Part shown: positions 1 through 14,100 of the stretch, piece after piece
Numbering within the stretch: position 1 is the first letter of the stretch
How the letters are laid out: each line of letters opens with the position of its first letter
Assembly: GCA_037179515.1 (NCBI GenBank)
Contig: JAXCGZ010000102.1
Coordinates: forward strand, 84,248 to 148,247
Length of the DNA: 64,000 nucleotides
From: Halocaridina rubra
Taxonomy: Eukaryota; Arthropoda; Malacostraca; Decapoda; Atyidae
Direction of reading: 5' to 3'
Notes under the pieces: generated by a model
Told to the model about the DNA's origin: nothing
Databases searched by the model: none
The model's input: only the letters and a program-made list of their open reading frames with translations
Program-made: the position numbers and the translations under genes

Positions 1-180
1 GGGCACCACAACAAATGCCAAAAAAAACCGACCGAAGGAAACAAAAATGTTGGCACTTTTCATAGAAATTCGAAGGAGGTATTGTCCCGTTCCCTTTGGA
101 TCTCAACAATTTCATTTTTAATTGTCTTTCGATGTTTATTCTTAATTGAGCTTGGAACGTTCTTGGTATTGCTATAAGCA

Positions 181-382
<202 letters not shown>

Positions 383-392
383 CGATACTGCA

Positions 393-545
393 AGATATTT
401 TGAGATCCTTAGTACTTTCGAGTATATTTATCTACTTTTCATCTTCAGAGTTATCCTAACCCTACTACAGTATTACAGTGAACTTACGTCTGAAGATGGG
501 TAGTAGATAAATATACTCGATACTAAGGAACTCAAAATTTCTTTC
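393..545. repeat. Large inverted repeat between two (AT)n tracts
   Basis: Arms 393-448 and 490-545 are complementary with few mismatches (GAGTATATTTATCTAC against GTAGATAAATATACTC). The loop is about 41 bases. Confidence 0.7.
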
Positions 546-608
546 AATTTCCGTATGTAACCATGACCATCCACATTTACAAAATTCACGTGTTTCTCGT
601 GAAATGGA

Positions 609-915
<307 letters not shown>

Positions 916-1059
916 CGCTTATTACAATAGCCTTCATGTGCTGTTTGTGTCTTCTTTCTAGTTGTGACTGGTTTAAACCTCTCATTCAACACCTGTTTCC
1001 ACAGATATGCAGGTGTAAAGGGACATATATGCAGGTGTAAAGGGACATAGTGCATCGTG

Positions 1060-1235
1060 CGCGATAAAATACTTCTTCCGTGTTCCCTTGCGTGTCGTAA
1101 GAGTTGACTAAATGGGACGGAGCGAGGGCACTGGCAATCCTCTCCTCTGTACTTTCTCCTCCCAAAGAGTCAGAGTATTTTGTCTTGGCTCAGCCACTCC
1201 TCTTTTAAGAGGAAAAATAGCTCATGTATATAAAT
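1060..1235 (+). repeat. Repeat family R4
   Basis: CGTGTCGTAAGAGTTGACTA, AATGGGACGGAGCGAGGG, TCCTCCCAAAGAGTCAGAG and GCTCAGCCACTCCTC recur at 33905-34110 and, antisense, at 47762 and 53125. It shares its last 30 bases with R3, so the two may be related. Confidence 0.6.
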
Positions 1236-1505
1236 AACGTAATTTGCATTGAATCTTAATACTGTACATATAGATTATCTTGTCTTCTCCCAGCTATAAT
1301 GACTATTTCTTTATTTGATAATTAAAATTAATTGCAAATTTGTGTGAAGTGCAAAACAATTTCTTACTTTGTTTTCCCAATCACTGATGTGTCAAAACAT
1401 GTAGATATGGTGATATGCCGTTCTTTCCAAGAAAAAGTATCTTGAGAAAGAAAATACAGATTGTAGAATTGAATTCAATTGCGCAGCAACAGAGGGCGAA
1501 GATAG

Positions 1506-1861
1506 GCATTACAAACAATGGTCCTGCAAGGAATTGATGCACCTCTGCAAAGATATTGCATTGTCTTGATAAATGAGGTACTCTATGGATACTGACTTGA
1601 GCACTGTCCAAAATAATACTTGTAGAATATAAGAAAAAAGCATGATGCAATGTAAAAGGAGTAGGCATTATACACAATGGTCCTGTAGATAACTGATGCA
1701 CTGTTACAGAGACATTGCATTGTCTTGACAGAAGACTTCTACATGGGTACTGACTTGAACACTGTCCCAAAAAAATACATGTAGAATATGGGGAAAAAAC
1801 ATGATGCAATGTAAAAAGAGTAGGCAGTATATACAATGGTACTGTAGATAATTGATGCCTT
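1506..1861 (+). repeat. 159-bp tandem repeat, 2.2 copies
   Basis: Units start at 1506, 1665 and 1824 (GCATTACAAACAATGG, GCATTATACACAATGG, GCAGTATATACAATGG). Period 159 is a multiple of three, which explains a spurious open frame on the minus strand. Confidence 0.8.
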
Positions 1862-2283
1862 GGCAAAAAACTAATATATTTGTAAGGTTTAAGTAATGGT
1901 ATGATGAATGGTTAATCTACATGAAAACAGAGATATGACACAGTGGGGGGATGGGGACTGTGCCGGCTGGCGACCCCCCATACGGGTCCTCAATGACCCG
2001 TTCCACCCTTCCGTGGATAGAGAAAAAAAAATATGATTAACTTTCCCTCAAACATATAAGTAATTACAATAGCTCTCCTTTCCATGTGCGCATTTCCTGC
2101 TACATTATTTATATAATTGTAGTTCGCTACAAAATATAAATAATGATAATTCTCGTACATACTGGTGTATTTCACCTAGAAGATATATTTTGTTTCCCAT
2201 ACAGAGAAGTCAGGCAAAAATTACGAAGAATATATACAATTCTAATTTCTAGTAAAGGTTTGATTTTGTTCCTAAATATAATG

Positions 2284-2482
<199 letters not shown>

Positions 2483-3179
2483 CCACGAATGGGAACATCG
2501 ATTCAAATGCTCTGGTCTTGCTGGAGTACCTTGAGAGCAGGTGTTGGTGATACAAGATTTTTTCCAGTTTGTTCTGGATAAAGGTATAGCTCCCGCAGGT
2601 GTAACAGATGTTAAGAATGAGATTGCACTAACGCTCGTCCACTCACCATGCGAACAAGGGTACTTGGAAGAATTACAGCACACCACTTTACAATTCTTTT
2701 TTCTTTGTAGAATATAAAACTGCTTAGAATAAATATATTCACTAGAGAAATCGGTCTAAATAACGTTATTATGACGTCACGCAAATTTAACCGTAATTAA
2801 GCCAATTATTCATATGAGAAAAAAAAAAAGCTGGTTTCTGGATTCTCCAGTAGTTTTTGAAACCAAGTGCTCTCTCTGCTCATATGAAAGTGTTCTGTGG
2901 TTGAAAACACACACAAAAAAAGTCAACAACACTTCTCTGAAAATGGAAGTATTTGTGATAAATAATTCTTAGAATATATATAGTAATAGTATCCATAAGG
3001 AATCCCTCATTTTTCACGTATTTTCAGAAATGTGAGGTAGTTCGGAGGACTTGATTGAACGGCATTTCAGCACATTGCATGTGACGGCAATAAAAGCTAA
3101 TCTGAATTCAAAAGGTGAGCACGGGTGGTTTGACTCAGCCATCCTCCATGCAAGGCGGAAGACAGTCATTGTATATTTA

Positions 3180-3395
3180 TATACCTCTTTACCTAATTGT
3201 GTTTACGTAAAAGAGCCTTATGCTCGTAACTCCCCATCTCATTGGTGGCTTAGTTTTAAATGCACTAACACTCATCATACTCTTCTTGAAATTATAAATG
3301 CATTTAGCCTCTACTTTTCCTCACTTACCGAATTTCAATTATGAGCTGGCCTTACACAAAACCAGTATTTCCTTACATCGTCTGCAAATAAAATA
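3180..3395 (-). mobile_element. Degenerate LINE 3' end (CR1/L2-like)
   Basis: Scattered matches to 25264-25480 are recognisable, including TACCTAATTGTGTTTACG, AAAGAGCC and AGTATTTCCTTACATC. It is much more diverged than the other copies and has no coding capacity. Confidence 0.65.
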
Positions 3396-3708
3396 ATTTG
3401 TCTCGAGGTATATTCTCATATATGTAAATAGGTCAAGAACTGCATTAAATTATATTCAAGACATCAACAGATTTTTCAAATTTAAGCCTTCTTGCAATCG
3501 TATGCTAATCTGATTTCCCCTCACCTTTTCAGAACTGACCTCTCCTGTGTACACTCACAAGAGGAAATCATGAATGTCCCACCAGAGTAGATCAGACAAG
3601 GACAAGGAAGACTTCTTTTTCAATCTTTTTGTGGGACCTGCATAAAGAGGTGGACTTATTTCCAAAATAGTGATATATGTAATTTCAATACCAAAAGATA
3701 AACCGAAA

Positions 3709-6162
3709 ATGTCCAGAAAGAAAGTGTATCACAAAATACTTTATGAATGTGGTGAATGTTGCAAAGCCTTTTACAAAAAATGTCATTTATCACTCCATAT
3801 ACGTAGCCATACAGGAGAAAAGCCACATACCTGTTCAATGTGCAAGAGGGCCTTTTCTCAGAGGGGTGATCTTACGAGACATATGAGACTGCATACAGGA
3901 GAAAGGCCTTACAAATGTCAACACTGTCCGAGAGCATTTTCACATAAAAGCAATCTTCGACAACATATCCGGCTTCACACAGGAGAACGTCCATTTAAGT
4001 GTGGTGTGTGCGCAAAATCTTTTTCTCGCAAAAGTATTCTCACACAGCATCAGAGACTGCATGACAACTTAAAACCATATGAATGTCACCAGTGTAAGAG
4101 AAATTTTTCGCGTAAAGGGGCTCTAATCCACCACATGCGAGAGCATACTGGTGACTGGCCATTCAAGTGTGACAAATGTGAAAAAGGGTTTTCAGATAGA
4201 AGTCATTTACAATGCCACTTGAGAATTCACAGTGGAGAGAAACCTTTCCATTGTACCAATTGTACCAAAGCTTTTGGAGACAAAAGTAACCTCAACAGAC
4301 ACATGAAAATACATTCACATCCAAATGACGATAGTTGTTTCCAAAATGAAGTCAATAAAACTATTCCTCTAGATAAAGAAGCTCAAGTGTTAATGAATCT
4401 ATATACGTCCCAAAATGAAAACAGTGGAACTGAAACGTGGTCCTTACCACACCAAATAAGCACACACGAGAGTCGTCCACAATATACGTGTGAACATTGC
4501 AAGAAGGTATTTTCTTTGAAAAGTAATTTAACAAAACACATAAGAACGCACACGGGTGAGAAGCCGTATAGTTGCTCATACTGTGAGAGATCGTTTTCTC
4601 ACAAGAGCAACCTAACTCGACACACTAAACAGCACAGTCCATGGCAAAGGTACAATTGCAAAATATGTGGCATTGTTTTCTACAATAAAGGAAGTCTTGC
4701 ACAACATAATGATATTATTCATGGAATAAAATCCAAAAATGCTTTAATCAGCTTACCTCATAGCAATATGACAGTGGAAAACGAGAACGTACCTGATCTC
4801 GTAGATATCAGTGTAGACTCAATGACATCATCAAATTATAGTAAGATCCAGTCGCAATGCCCCTCTAACCAGCATTCAGACGAATTAACAGCGAGAGAGC
4901 CTCTTCATCCGTTCGCATTCTGTGAGAACAAACCCCATTTTGAGGCGAAAGAGTCGTGTGAAGTTTCTCTCATGTCTACGAAAAGAAATATTATGCCATT
5001 TCACCAAGCCTTAAAAAGGTCAATTCCCTCTGTGTCCAAGTTCGTCAATGAGTATGTTTGTAATGCTGTCCACAGTAAAAAATCTCCATGGATGCTCTCA
5101 AATTCAGGTGAAAACATTCTGCATATCTCTTCTGAGAATTCAAGTCAGCCCAAAAATGGAAATAATTCTTCCTGTTCTTTTGGAGTGAATATCCCAAATA
5201 AAAATTTTCACACTAAGAGAATTTCTGCAACAACATCAAGTAATTACATAATAAAAATTATCGACTTCATTCTTTCCCACCACGCAAAAAGAAGAAATGG
5301 TGTAGTCGCAACAGATGGATTTAGTAATGATAACAGTACTTTGAGAGAGAATTCAGACAATGTATTTTGCAATGAAAGTTCTCAACATAATCTCAATAGC
5401 TCCACAGATGAACTTCCTCCTGAGGAATATGCACCAGCACCTGAACAGCACAAATTACTGGTTAAGACACCTTATAATCATTATCAAGAGGTCAAACAGA
5501 GTTATTATGAGAGTGACCCATTTGCAGAGAAGAATGATGCCTGTGAAAGTAATGGCATTGGTATTTCTGGAACTACAGAATGCTGTGCTTGCAGTAAGAA
5601 GACATATTGCTGCAAACATAATGTAAACACACAATTCCAAATGGATTTAAGAGAAAACAGCAGTGAATTAGATCTAAATAAACTAATAAATGAAACTCAT
5701 TCTTTTCAGACAAAACAATCTGATCCTCTAAGCAAAAGAAAGAGTGATTATCTAATACACCAAAATAAGATTCCTGAGAACTATCAGAGCCTTTATGGAT
5801 TTATGTCTGAGTCAAAGAGCTACATTACTCAAGGTACTTCTTATAGCGCAATCCAGTACATTTTGCGGTGGATAGCTCATGCGAGACAAAAGCTCATTGA
5901 AACCCACAATGGGTTACTGGAAAAAGAGCCGGAACAGAGCCAATCTTTTTTGTCTGAACGCTCATTTATGAATGAAAGTTGTGAAGTTGTTCAGAACTCT
6001 CAGTCAAAGTCTGTTCATAAGGAAAAAGTGAGGGAGGAAAGTGAAGTTCAGTGCTCAGGCTGGATGAGGTTCGGAGGATACATGAAACCAGAAAAAGATA
6101 TCAGTGTGAAGTCTGAATTAGAAGTCTCAAGAGAATTTATTGATGATGTCTGTTATTCCTAA
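3709..6162 (+). CDS. C2H2 zinc-finger protein, single coding exon
   Basis: The open frame gives 817 residues from the ATG at 3709, which has A at -3. A longer frame upstream has only a GTG, so I chose the ATG. Ten C2H2 fingers are visible. Seven run in tandem (about residues 12-206) with TGEKP/TGERP-type linkers. After a spacer of about 50 residues come three more (about residues 258-345), the last with a slightly longer H-x4-H spacing. Finger cores include [12 protein letters not shown] and [12 protein letters not shown]. The remaining 470 residues are Ser/Asn-rich and look disordered, with two short hydrophobic helical stretches. Tandem fingers of this kind normally bind DNA in the nucleus; the target cannot be inferred. 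I do not recognise a one-to-one orthologue. An ATTAAA at 6206-6211 is a possible poly(A) signal. Non-coding upstream exons are not excluded. Confidence 0.9.
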   Translation: MSRKKVYHKILYECGECCKAFYKKCHLSLHIRSHTGEKPHTCSMCKRAFSQRGDLTRHMRLHTGERPYKCQHCPRAFSHKSNLRQHIRLHTGERPFKCGVCAKSFSRKSILTQHQRLHDNLKPYECHQCKRNFSRKGALIHHMREHTGDWPFKCDKCEKGFSDRSHLQCHLRIHSGEKPFHCTNCTKAFGDKSNLNRHMKIHSHPNDDSCFQNEVNKTIPLDKEAQVLMNLYTSQNENSGTETWSLPHQISTHESRPQYTCEHCKKVFSLKSNLTKHIRTHTGEKPYSCSYCERSFSHKSNLTRHTKQHSPWQRYNCKICGIVFYNKGSLAQHNDIIHGIKSKNALISLPHSNMTVENENVPDLVDISVDSMTSSNYSKIQSQCPSNQHSDELTAREPLHPFAFCENKPHFEAKESCEVSLMSTKRNIMPFHQALKRSIPSVSKFVNEYVCNAVHSKKSPWMLSNSGENILHISSENSSQPKNGNNSSCSFGVNIPNKNFHTKRISATTSSNYIIKIIDFILSHHAKRRNGVVATDGFSNDNSTLRENSDNVFCNESSQHNLNSSTDELPPEEYAPAPEQHKLLVKTPYNHYQEVKQSYYESDPFAEKNDACESNGIGISGTTECCACSKKTYCCKHNVNTQFQMDLRENSSELDLNKLINETHSFQTKQSDPLSKRKSDYLIHQNKIPENYQSLYGFMSESKSYITQGTSYSAIQYILRWIAHARQKLIETHNGLLEKEPEQSQSFLSERSFMNESCEVVQNSQSKSVHKEKVREESEVQCSGWMRFGGYMKPEKDISVKSELEVSREFIDDVCYS

Positions 6163-6410
6163 TTTATTATTGCATTCGGTCGTTTGTAAATCTATCTAAA
6201 GTAAAATTAAAAATTCTCCAAAATTATATTTCAAGGCATTTCCGGTATCCTAGCTTTGTTTTTTAATTATTAGAAAAATTATCTATGGAAAATGTATGGG
6301 TATATAGAGTAAAATTATCAGGGGTGAAGATGTCAAGGAAAAATATAATCATAAAAGAATGGTTAAAATGCCAACCAAAGACAACATGATGAAAAATTAT
6401 AAAACATTCT

Positions 6411-6600
6411 TGGAAGGCAGCTGTCAGGCCTCACAGCAGAATACACTTGCCCGGCTACCCTATGGATGACCCAAAAAGAATGGTGGGGGGAACTGTGGCA
6501 ACCCTTTATTCCCAAGGAGCTTAGAAGTGTGACTGAGGTGTGTCTTGTCTCATGGTGAATGTGTTCTTTAGCTCAGCCACCCCACTTACAAGGGGGAATG
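6411..6600 (+). repeat. Repeat family R3
   Basis: The block GGATGACCCAAAAAGAATGG, GTGGCAACCCTTTATTCCC, AAGGAGCTTAGAAGTGTGAC, then CAGCCACCCCACTTACAAGG is shared by the other R3 copies. It has no coding frame. It joins directly to the LINE fragment at 6600. Confidence 0.7.
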
Positions 6601-7345
6601 AGACCAACAGACAAATATATACATACAGAAAAGTGGCTAATGAAATTCAGTACTTCAAAATGTAAGGTAATGAGATTGGGTTCAAGTGCGAGAAAGCCCA
6701 AGCTTGGATACTCAATAGTAGGAGCAGAACTTCAAGAGATGGAGAATGAGAGAGATCTAGGAGTATACATACTGGCAGATTTGTCTCCGGAAATGCAGAT
6801 ACAGTTAATGGCATAGCAGGGGCAGCATATGCTTTCTTAGTAAATGTAAGAGTAGCCGTTAGATATATGGACAAGGAAATGTTCAGAAATATTTATGTAG
6901 CCTATGTGATGCCAAAGCTTGAATATTCAGCCCCCATTTGGATTTCCCAATTGAAAAAGCACTTAAATAAGCTAGGAAATGTTCAAAGACATGCCACGAA
7001 ACTGATGCCAGAAATACACAATCTCAGTTATGAGGAGAGGCTGAATGAATTAGAATTAACATCACTCCAGGCTAGATGAATGAGGGGGATATGGTGACTG
7101 TTTGTAAATTCCTTCATGGTTTTGACAGAGTGGATATGGAGATATATTTTGATATGGTAGGCTCTAGAACTACAGGTCATAGTGTGAAGCTTTGTATGAA
7201 AACTTCTTTGCAGGATGTAAGAAAGTACTTTTTAGTGTAAGAGTCGTTGATGATTGAAATTCGCTGAGTGAGGAGGTAGTTAATGTTAAATCAATTCATA
7301 ATTTAAAGGACAAGTATGATAAGTATCACCGAGTACAAAAAAATG
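6600..7345 (+). pseudogene. CR1/L2-like LINE reverse transcriptase, 3' fragment, broken
   Basis: The translated pieces KWLMKFSTSKCKVMRLGSS, NERDLGVYILADLSPEM, MDKEMFRNIYVAYVMPKLEY and RHATKLMPEIHNLSYEERL match the copy at 25352-26041 block by block. The reading is interrupted by frameshifts and stops, for example after the LSPEM block and near 7077. Only the C-terminal RT/thumb part is present, as expected of a 5'-truncated insertion. Confidence 0.85.
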
Positions 7346-7371
7346 GAACCGACAAGGAGATGGGGAGTTAC

Positions 7372-7575
7372 GAGCATAGGGCTCTTTCCCATAAGTGTAA
7401 TTTGGTAATTACACACATACATGTACAATCCCCTCAAGGGGTGACCGAGTCAAAGCACACACATTTCCTCGAAGCCAAATATCCTTTGATCACTCCTCTA
7501 CTCCTAGGGATAAAGGGTTGCCAATATTCCCTCCCAACACCCTGCTTAGGTCACCCACAGGATAAGAAGGAAAGG
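7372..7575 (-). repeat. Repeat R3, antisense
   Basis: GGGCTCTTTCCCATAAG region through CAATCCCCTCAAGGGGTGAC to CCTGCTTAGGTCACCC mirrors the + copies. Confidence 0.65.
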
Positions 7576-7961
7576 TTCTTCTGCCATGAATTAAGAAGGT
7601 AAATAACAAACATTAAAACCATACTTAAAAACCTAGGACTATAATACAACAAATTTTAACATGTACTTGCTTCTACTTCCGTCTCTCAAAAATATTAATT
7701 TTCCACTACATCTGGAACACCCTTTACTATCACAGTCCCCAAAGCTCATACCACATTCATGAATGCTCGTAATCCATTATGTCTTCCATTCCATTACTTA
7801 CACATCTACTGTTTCCTTTCATCTTATCAACAGTTCAACTGAAAAATTTTATACATACTGCGTTCTTTTGCCAAAGGGAAAAACTTCTTGATAACAATAA
7901 ATTCAAACTCACTTTCATTTCTGATCATACACATATGCTCAGTCACACTTATAACAATGAC

Positions 7962-8155
7962 CCAGTTTTACATCACAATCTCCCTTATCTAGCAAGGACT
8001 AGGATGGTGCCCCCTTCCAAAGTACTTTGGTTTTGGCAGAGTGTGGCCATTACCCCGAGTAAATGCCCTTTCTAACCTCAGACCGTAGTGGGTCTTGAAC
8101 CAATGACCTGACAAATTAGAGTCGCAGGCGCTACCATCCGGCCACTGCAGTTACC
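7962..8155 (-). repeat. SINE S2 copy
   Basis: TTTTACATCACAATCTCCC tail, GGTCTTGAACCAATGACC and ATCCGGCCACTGCAGTTACC head. Confidence 0.78.
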
Positions 8156-8663
8156 TCAGTCACACTGATGCATCCCAAATATGATGGACAGAATTGTAAA
8201 TTCCAGACATAGACTCAAGAATAAGAGCACTGTTCACTTTGTCACTATGTCCAAAGTAAGTCAGTGTGCTCAATTACCCTTCTTCCAATGCATCAGCTTA
8301 CTCCTACTCCTGTACAAAAACGGAATTGGACAACTGGATGATGCAGTGTGAGGGCCAACGTTTTGGCACGTCCATTTTGACAAAATACACTCTGTAGATT
8401 ACAGGAGCACTTTAAAGCTAGATTTCATAAATATATAAACCTAAGATCATTTACATCATGTCTTGAATTTTCACAATTTTTGTCATCTGCAGAATCTTAT
8501 GTTTGCCACAATAAAAGGAAAATACAATGCAAAGAAATGACATTTTGCTCACATCTTTAATGATATCTTAGGATTTAACTAATTCAAATTTTTTTTATAG
8601 CTTTATACTCATATCACTGCAAAAGTAGTATGTAATAAGTCTCAATACATATATAACCTAGTT

Positions 8664-8790
8664 CTATGTATCACTATTAGTCCCCACTGTGGGAGTGGAA
8701 ACAGACAAATTGGAGCTGGGAAATTAAGGCTGGACGCCCTTCTTAATACTCAGCCGTAAGCTCTGTGGTCCCCGCTATCCTAATACTGTA
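8664..8790 (-). repeat. SINE S1 copy
   Basis: Antisense GTCCCCACTGTGGGAGTGG and GGAGCTGGGAAATTAAGG segments are present; the head is shortened. Confidence 0.7.
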
Positions 8791-9319
8791 CCCCTAACTG
8801 GAATCACTGATTTATAAGTTAATATTTAAAAAAGTTTCCTTAAGCATTAATCAAAGCATATAAAAAAAAATTCAGATCGAACAATATCAATCCTATTTAA
8901 AGCCATTTTGGAACTAGAAAAGTGTTTTGAACATCACCTGAACATTAAATATGGTGCAATATTCACATCTTGTTAACCACCACAGGCAAGAATGTTGCCC
9001 TAATCAGTCCCGGGCACCAAGTAAACATTTAGGCGAAAAAAGGAAGAAGCTTAAGTACAAGGCAAAATTAAAAGAATGACACACAATAAGAAAAGGACAG
9101 GTTTCTAAATCACATATAACCTGATCAGGAAGTTCATTACTGAGAGAATATTCTAAGAAGCTAAGAGCGACAATTCACAACCTGTTCTCCCCCCTTCTTC
9201 ACTTTTTATAGCTGTTCTGAATAAAAAATGAAAAGGTAGAAGGGATAACAGTCCATCACCCATTTATATTTTACTCCACCCTCACAACTAGTGATATTCT
9301 AAATAGTTGTCCCCTTAAT

Positions 9320-9577
9320 ATGTCACTAATAGTCCCTATTATGGGGGTAGACACAGATAGACTGGAACTGGGGAGTTAAGGCTGGATGTCCTTCATACCA
9401 CCCTACAGTGAGATCGATTGCAAGTCTGTAATCTCCTGAGATGAATTTTCTACCACTTCGCTACTGTGGAGCCAGGAAATTAAGGTTGGATACTCCCTTA
9501 TATCCTGCAGTAGTGTCAATCACGGGTCTGTCACCTCCCGAGTCGAGTGCTCGATCCACTACGCTATAGCAGTCAAC
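9320..9577 (-). repeat. Two SINE S1 copies fused head to tail
   Basis: The S1 body occurs twice (9320-9473 and 9474-9577), both antisense, each with its own GGAAATTAAGG/GGGAGTTAAGG block and terminal tRNA-like head. It is either a dimer or one copy inserted in another. Confidence 0.7.
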
Positions 9578-9597
9578 TGTCTATATGCAGACTGGTC

Positions 9598-9787
9598 CAA
9601 TTTTATGTCACAGATTCCCTTTTCTATTAAGAGCTAGGCTGTTGCCTTCTGTTGATGGACTTCAGTTTTGGCAAGTCCGACCATTACCCTGAGTGAATGC
9701 CCTTTCTAACATCAGATCGTGGCAGGAATAACCGATGACCTGATGAGTCAAAGTCGCATGCACTATCAACCCAGCTACAGCGGACAC
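9598..9787 (-). repeat. SINE S2 copy
   Basis: TTTTATGTCACAGATTCCC tail, GATGACCTGATGAGTCAAAG body, CAGCTACAGCGGACAC head. Confidence 0.78.
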
Positions 9788-9789
9788 TG

Positions 9790-11149
9790 TCAATATACAG
9801 ACTGACAAGCAAAAATTCTTTAAACCCAATATCTACCATCAAGAAAATAATAATTCTAACATTAAATCTCCACATCCACATTAAAAATATCTGAATAGCA
9901 CAATACTAAGCGTTCAAAGTCTTCAAAGAATACTAAGCGTTTCTAGAATTCAACAGAGTAACTTTTACAACTAAAACCATACATGCTTATAAAATACTGT
10001 ACTGTATTTAAAATATTACCAGAAGAAAATAAAAAAATAAGCTTAAGTAAAATAAGTCTGTCACTGATCCTCAATATGCATCAACACATTCACAAACTTT
10101 GGCTTAGTACATCATCACACATATACTTTAAATTAAATTATACAAACAACTAAATATAAGGAAATTCTGAATAATTGGTAGAGATAATAGCAATGGTTCA
10201 TCAATTAATACAATCTACAATGTTACATTTTTTCTAGATTCTATTCACAAATTTATCGTTCTCTTACGTTTTTTTTTCGTGATTTCATTTTTCCTGGTCT
10301 CAGACTGATGGCTGAAGTGGGAGACAGAAAATTTAAAACAATTTAGCCCATCTTGCCTAGGTCCTGAAAGGCTTTAATCCTGTTCACCATCCATAATAAG
10401 TGCGTGACTTCAGAAACAAGGATTTTAAATTACAATCTAAGTAGATAATAAAAATGGGAGAATTTGTCAAATCAAGTGCCTGAATCCCGGTAAAAAGTCA
10501 GAAAAAAATTCACAAGAAAAAAATCACAGAACAAAAAGTCAAAGGAAAGTAAGTCTAACCTATCCTAACTTGTGACTTTTTTCCTAGCCAAAACTGAGAC
10601 TTGTTCTGTGACCTTTTTCTTGTGACTCTATTACCAGCCAAGAAGCATTCATCTAAAGAATATACTATAAAGCACGGGAGGTCCAAGTAAAATATATACT
10701 CTATTAAATAAATCTTAACAAACATCATATATCCTGAGGAAAACTGTTAAATTAATGCCCTTTAACAGTGCCTATAGTTAAATTAACCTGGATAATTCAT
10801 AGGTATTCCTTCTGATAATTAATAAAATATTAAAAAAAGCGTATACAATAGCACAGATATTGTTTGACACCCTAGTTTATAACTTAGCAGAAAGCTTTAG
10901 CATCCAAAATAACAAAACTACAAGTTGCCTGTCCACAAAGCCTCGACTCTCTTAGGAGGGCCACTTTCAATCACAGCCTTTTCCACACATCTCTCAGGGA
11001 GCAAACAACAACTGAACTACATGGATATTTATCATCATGAAGTAAGCTAAACACAGTTAAATAACTTACAAAAAGCTAATTATAATCGACACTCATGTAG
11101 CGCACAATTCACGTAAAATCTATATCACAAAGTAAAGAACAGATTAATT
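9790..11149. other. No gene seen; 3' flank of PLA2G6
   Basis: AT-rich sequence with one foldback repeat. No clear poly(A) signal for PLA2G6 was identified on the minus strand. Confidence 0.55.
10489..10635. repeat. Foldback repeat
   Basis: TCACAAGAAAAAAATCACAG (10510-10529, arm to 10540) pairs with CTGTGACCTTTTTCTTGTGA (10606-10625, arm from 10598). It is likely a small MITE. Confidence 0.6.
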
Positions 11150-14100
11150 TTACATTGGGGTAGGTGAACCGAGAGTCAGTAAAGCAGCGACCTGGTTTAT
11201 CTGATCCCTCTTGCTACGAATGTAAATCATTGTTTCCCAGAGAGCATTGACTAGAACTTCGTCTTTTGTTTCATCCAACTGAACGTCAAGGGAAAGTTGT
11301 GGCGAGAGTCGGAGGTAAGGAATGCCCCAGGAACCGCACCATGCCCGTGCTCTGTCAACTGTGCGGTTGTCAGCCATCGTTGCCTAGAAACAAATGGGAT
11401 ATATTAGTTTGGTTTAGTTTAGTTTCCTAGATACTACACGTGAAGCTCGCTCCTGAACAAATGGCACACTAAATATTCAAGTATTGGTAAAACATATTTT
11501 CTTTGATACAAAAATACATGCATAAGGTTGGTGTCACACTAGGTAGCATCGCTTCATGCTGAAGCAGCGTTGCAGTGCCTCAGTGTCAGATGTGAGGCCG
11601 TATTGGTACAGCTTGCAGTGCCAATATATAGTGCAACACTGGCCAAAGAATGGCACTACCTGGTATATAATGTAGTTGCAATAGGTAATCTTTAATATTA
11701 TAGCACTTCCATTTCTATTTTAAAGATAATGGCAGCTTTACAATGGCAAAGTAACAAAAATATAATTCATTTTTATACCTGATCAATAAGAAGCTTCGCC
11801 ATATTAGAAAGGCCAAAGGCCATTTGCACAGTGCCCCACAAACTCTCCGGTTTAAAACAGTCAATAGCTTCCACCTGGAAAAAAAAATGTAGACAAAGGT
11901 TGATTGTAACAATTTACTTCATCAATAACATGGGGATCACTGTAGCTGAGTGGTCAGCATGCCCAACTCTGGAGCTGATGGACCTGCAATCGAGACCACT
12001 GTGGGACGTTAGGAAGGCAACTAGACTTAATTCCCCAGCCATGTTTTGTCTGTATCCACCTCACTAATGGGGACTCATGGTGATGCACAAAACGTGAATA
12101 AAGAAAAATGATCAATATCCATTAGAAATTAATCACACCAGTAACATATTCAAACAAGAACAATATCATTAATAGAATGATTACAAATAGCTTGCATTAT
12201 TAACTATGAACATTTCACAAATACCTAATTAATATAAAAGTTATACTTCTCATTAGCTCCTTGGGGATAATGGGTTACCACAATTCCCCCTAACTACCAC
12301 CCTGCTTGGGTCATCCACAGCGTCTGTGGGGAAGATACATGTGCCGAGAATCTATCCCTCGTGGTGAGGGGGGAAGTTTTCCATCCTCCTATATCCTACA
12401 TGTCATAAGGGATAAATATTAGCTATAGGGGAGCAAAGAGGTGGCAATCCCACTATCCCAGACACCTTTTCCTTATGGTAGTGACTAGGGAAGGTAATAT
12501 ACTGGCCCCAGGTTCAATCCTGGCCCGGGGGCTGGATCTGCTTTCAATGTCTCAGGTCATTACCGTTTACACTGGGCAATTAAGTGGGGGGTCTTATCTG
12601 ATTATTCAGCCACAGCCTGGAGATCACATGCTTGGTGAGGAAACTTGTTACCCAAGGTAGGTATAAAGAAGAGCTCTAGTGCTATCACTGTCCCTTGCCT
12701 CTGTCTTTCATTAGAGACCTTTCACCTTAACTGTTGATGAATTTCTCGTCTTAATTCGTTGCATTCCTATAACTCACTGGGGTATGGTATTGCATTAAAA
12801 AAATAAGAATTCATATACCTTTGACACCGGAGGTTTACCCGTTCCCAAAGAGAGAACAACCGATGGTTTGATGGCTTCTGCCTCCCTTCCTATGATACTT
12901 AGAGTTGTGTTGTATTCCACAATCTCAGTCAGAATATCTAGTGTTGGATTATTAGAGATTAAGCCCCCATCGATGAAACGTCCATAGGCCCTGTAAAATA
13001 ATATAAATGTTTATACAATCGTATTCAGATAACCATACTGGTAACTGTTTTACAAAACTTGACAGTATATAATAAATTTAGCATATAATTATTTAGGAAT
13101 AGAGGATATAAACTAATTACTTATCTTGACTTTCCTGCATGTCACAGAAGGCAAATGAAAAGGATAGAGAAAACTGGCTGGCAAGTCCTATTCTCGTAAT
13201 TTCTTTCTTCATAAACAATAACTGATGTGGTAAGGAGGGGCTAAGTACAATGTTGCTTTGGTTATTTTTGTGTCATTTTAACACAGACCTTCAGATTCAG
13301 GGGCCAGAATGAGTTAAGCCAGTGATATACACTTACTATGAGAAGATCTCAAGCGGGACTAGGTGAAACAGGGACACCTGAGGCCAGGCTTTGGAGTTTA
13401 GCAATGACACTGATTTGATATCATACAGGAAAAACCGTAGTTTAGAGTTAAAGTGCTTGACTCGGGAGGTGACGAACCAGCATTTGAGCATGCAGCTGGG
13501 CAATCTGCAGGCCATCCAGCCATAATTCCTCAGCTCCAATCTATCTAGATCTATCCCAAAAAGGGGAATAGTAGTGACACATAAAAAAAAAAAAAAGACG
13601 ATCTTATTCAGTATAGTTAGCATGCATAAACATGGCTAAAAAAAAAAAAAAAGGCATACGGGTATTATGGGAAATATAGTATCTGTATAAATACATACCC
13701 ATAGCCATACTACATTTTGACAAACAACTGCACTACGGAAGTTTCAAACCTGAAATAAGACGGTGCCGCACCCGAAGCCCTTGCAGCATGCCACACTAGC
13801 TGTTCACACGGCGACTTCGTAGGCACAAAGGCATCAACGCCTTGGGAGCGTAAAAGCTGTTCTCCACTTTCGTAATTTCGAAAGAGGTGGAGATCAGCTG
13901 GAAATCTATCCGCTAAAACTCCAGTCACTATCACTCTTAAAAGAGAAAAATATATAAAATAAAGACTTAAAAAATAAAAAATAAAAAGATTAGTCCATAA
14001 GTAAAGTATTAAGAAGTGCAGTATACACAATATAAATATTAAGAAAGTTTATTTACGAAAATTTCTTGAGAAAATTAAAGAACCTATGCACAAGTACACT

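Noticed and set aside
1381..1866. 161-codon minus-strand frame with internal repeats
   Set aside because: The frame is open because the tandem unit is 159 bp, a multiple of three; no known domain.
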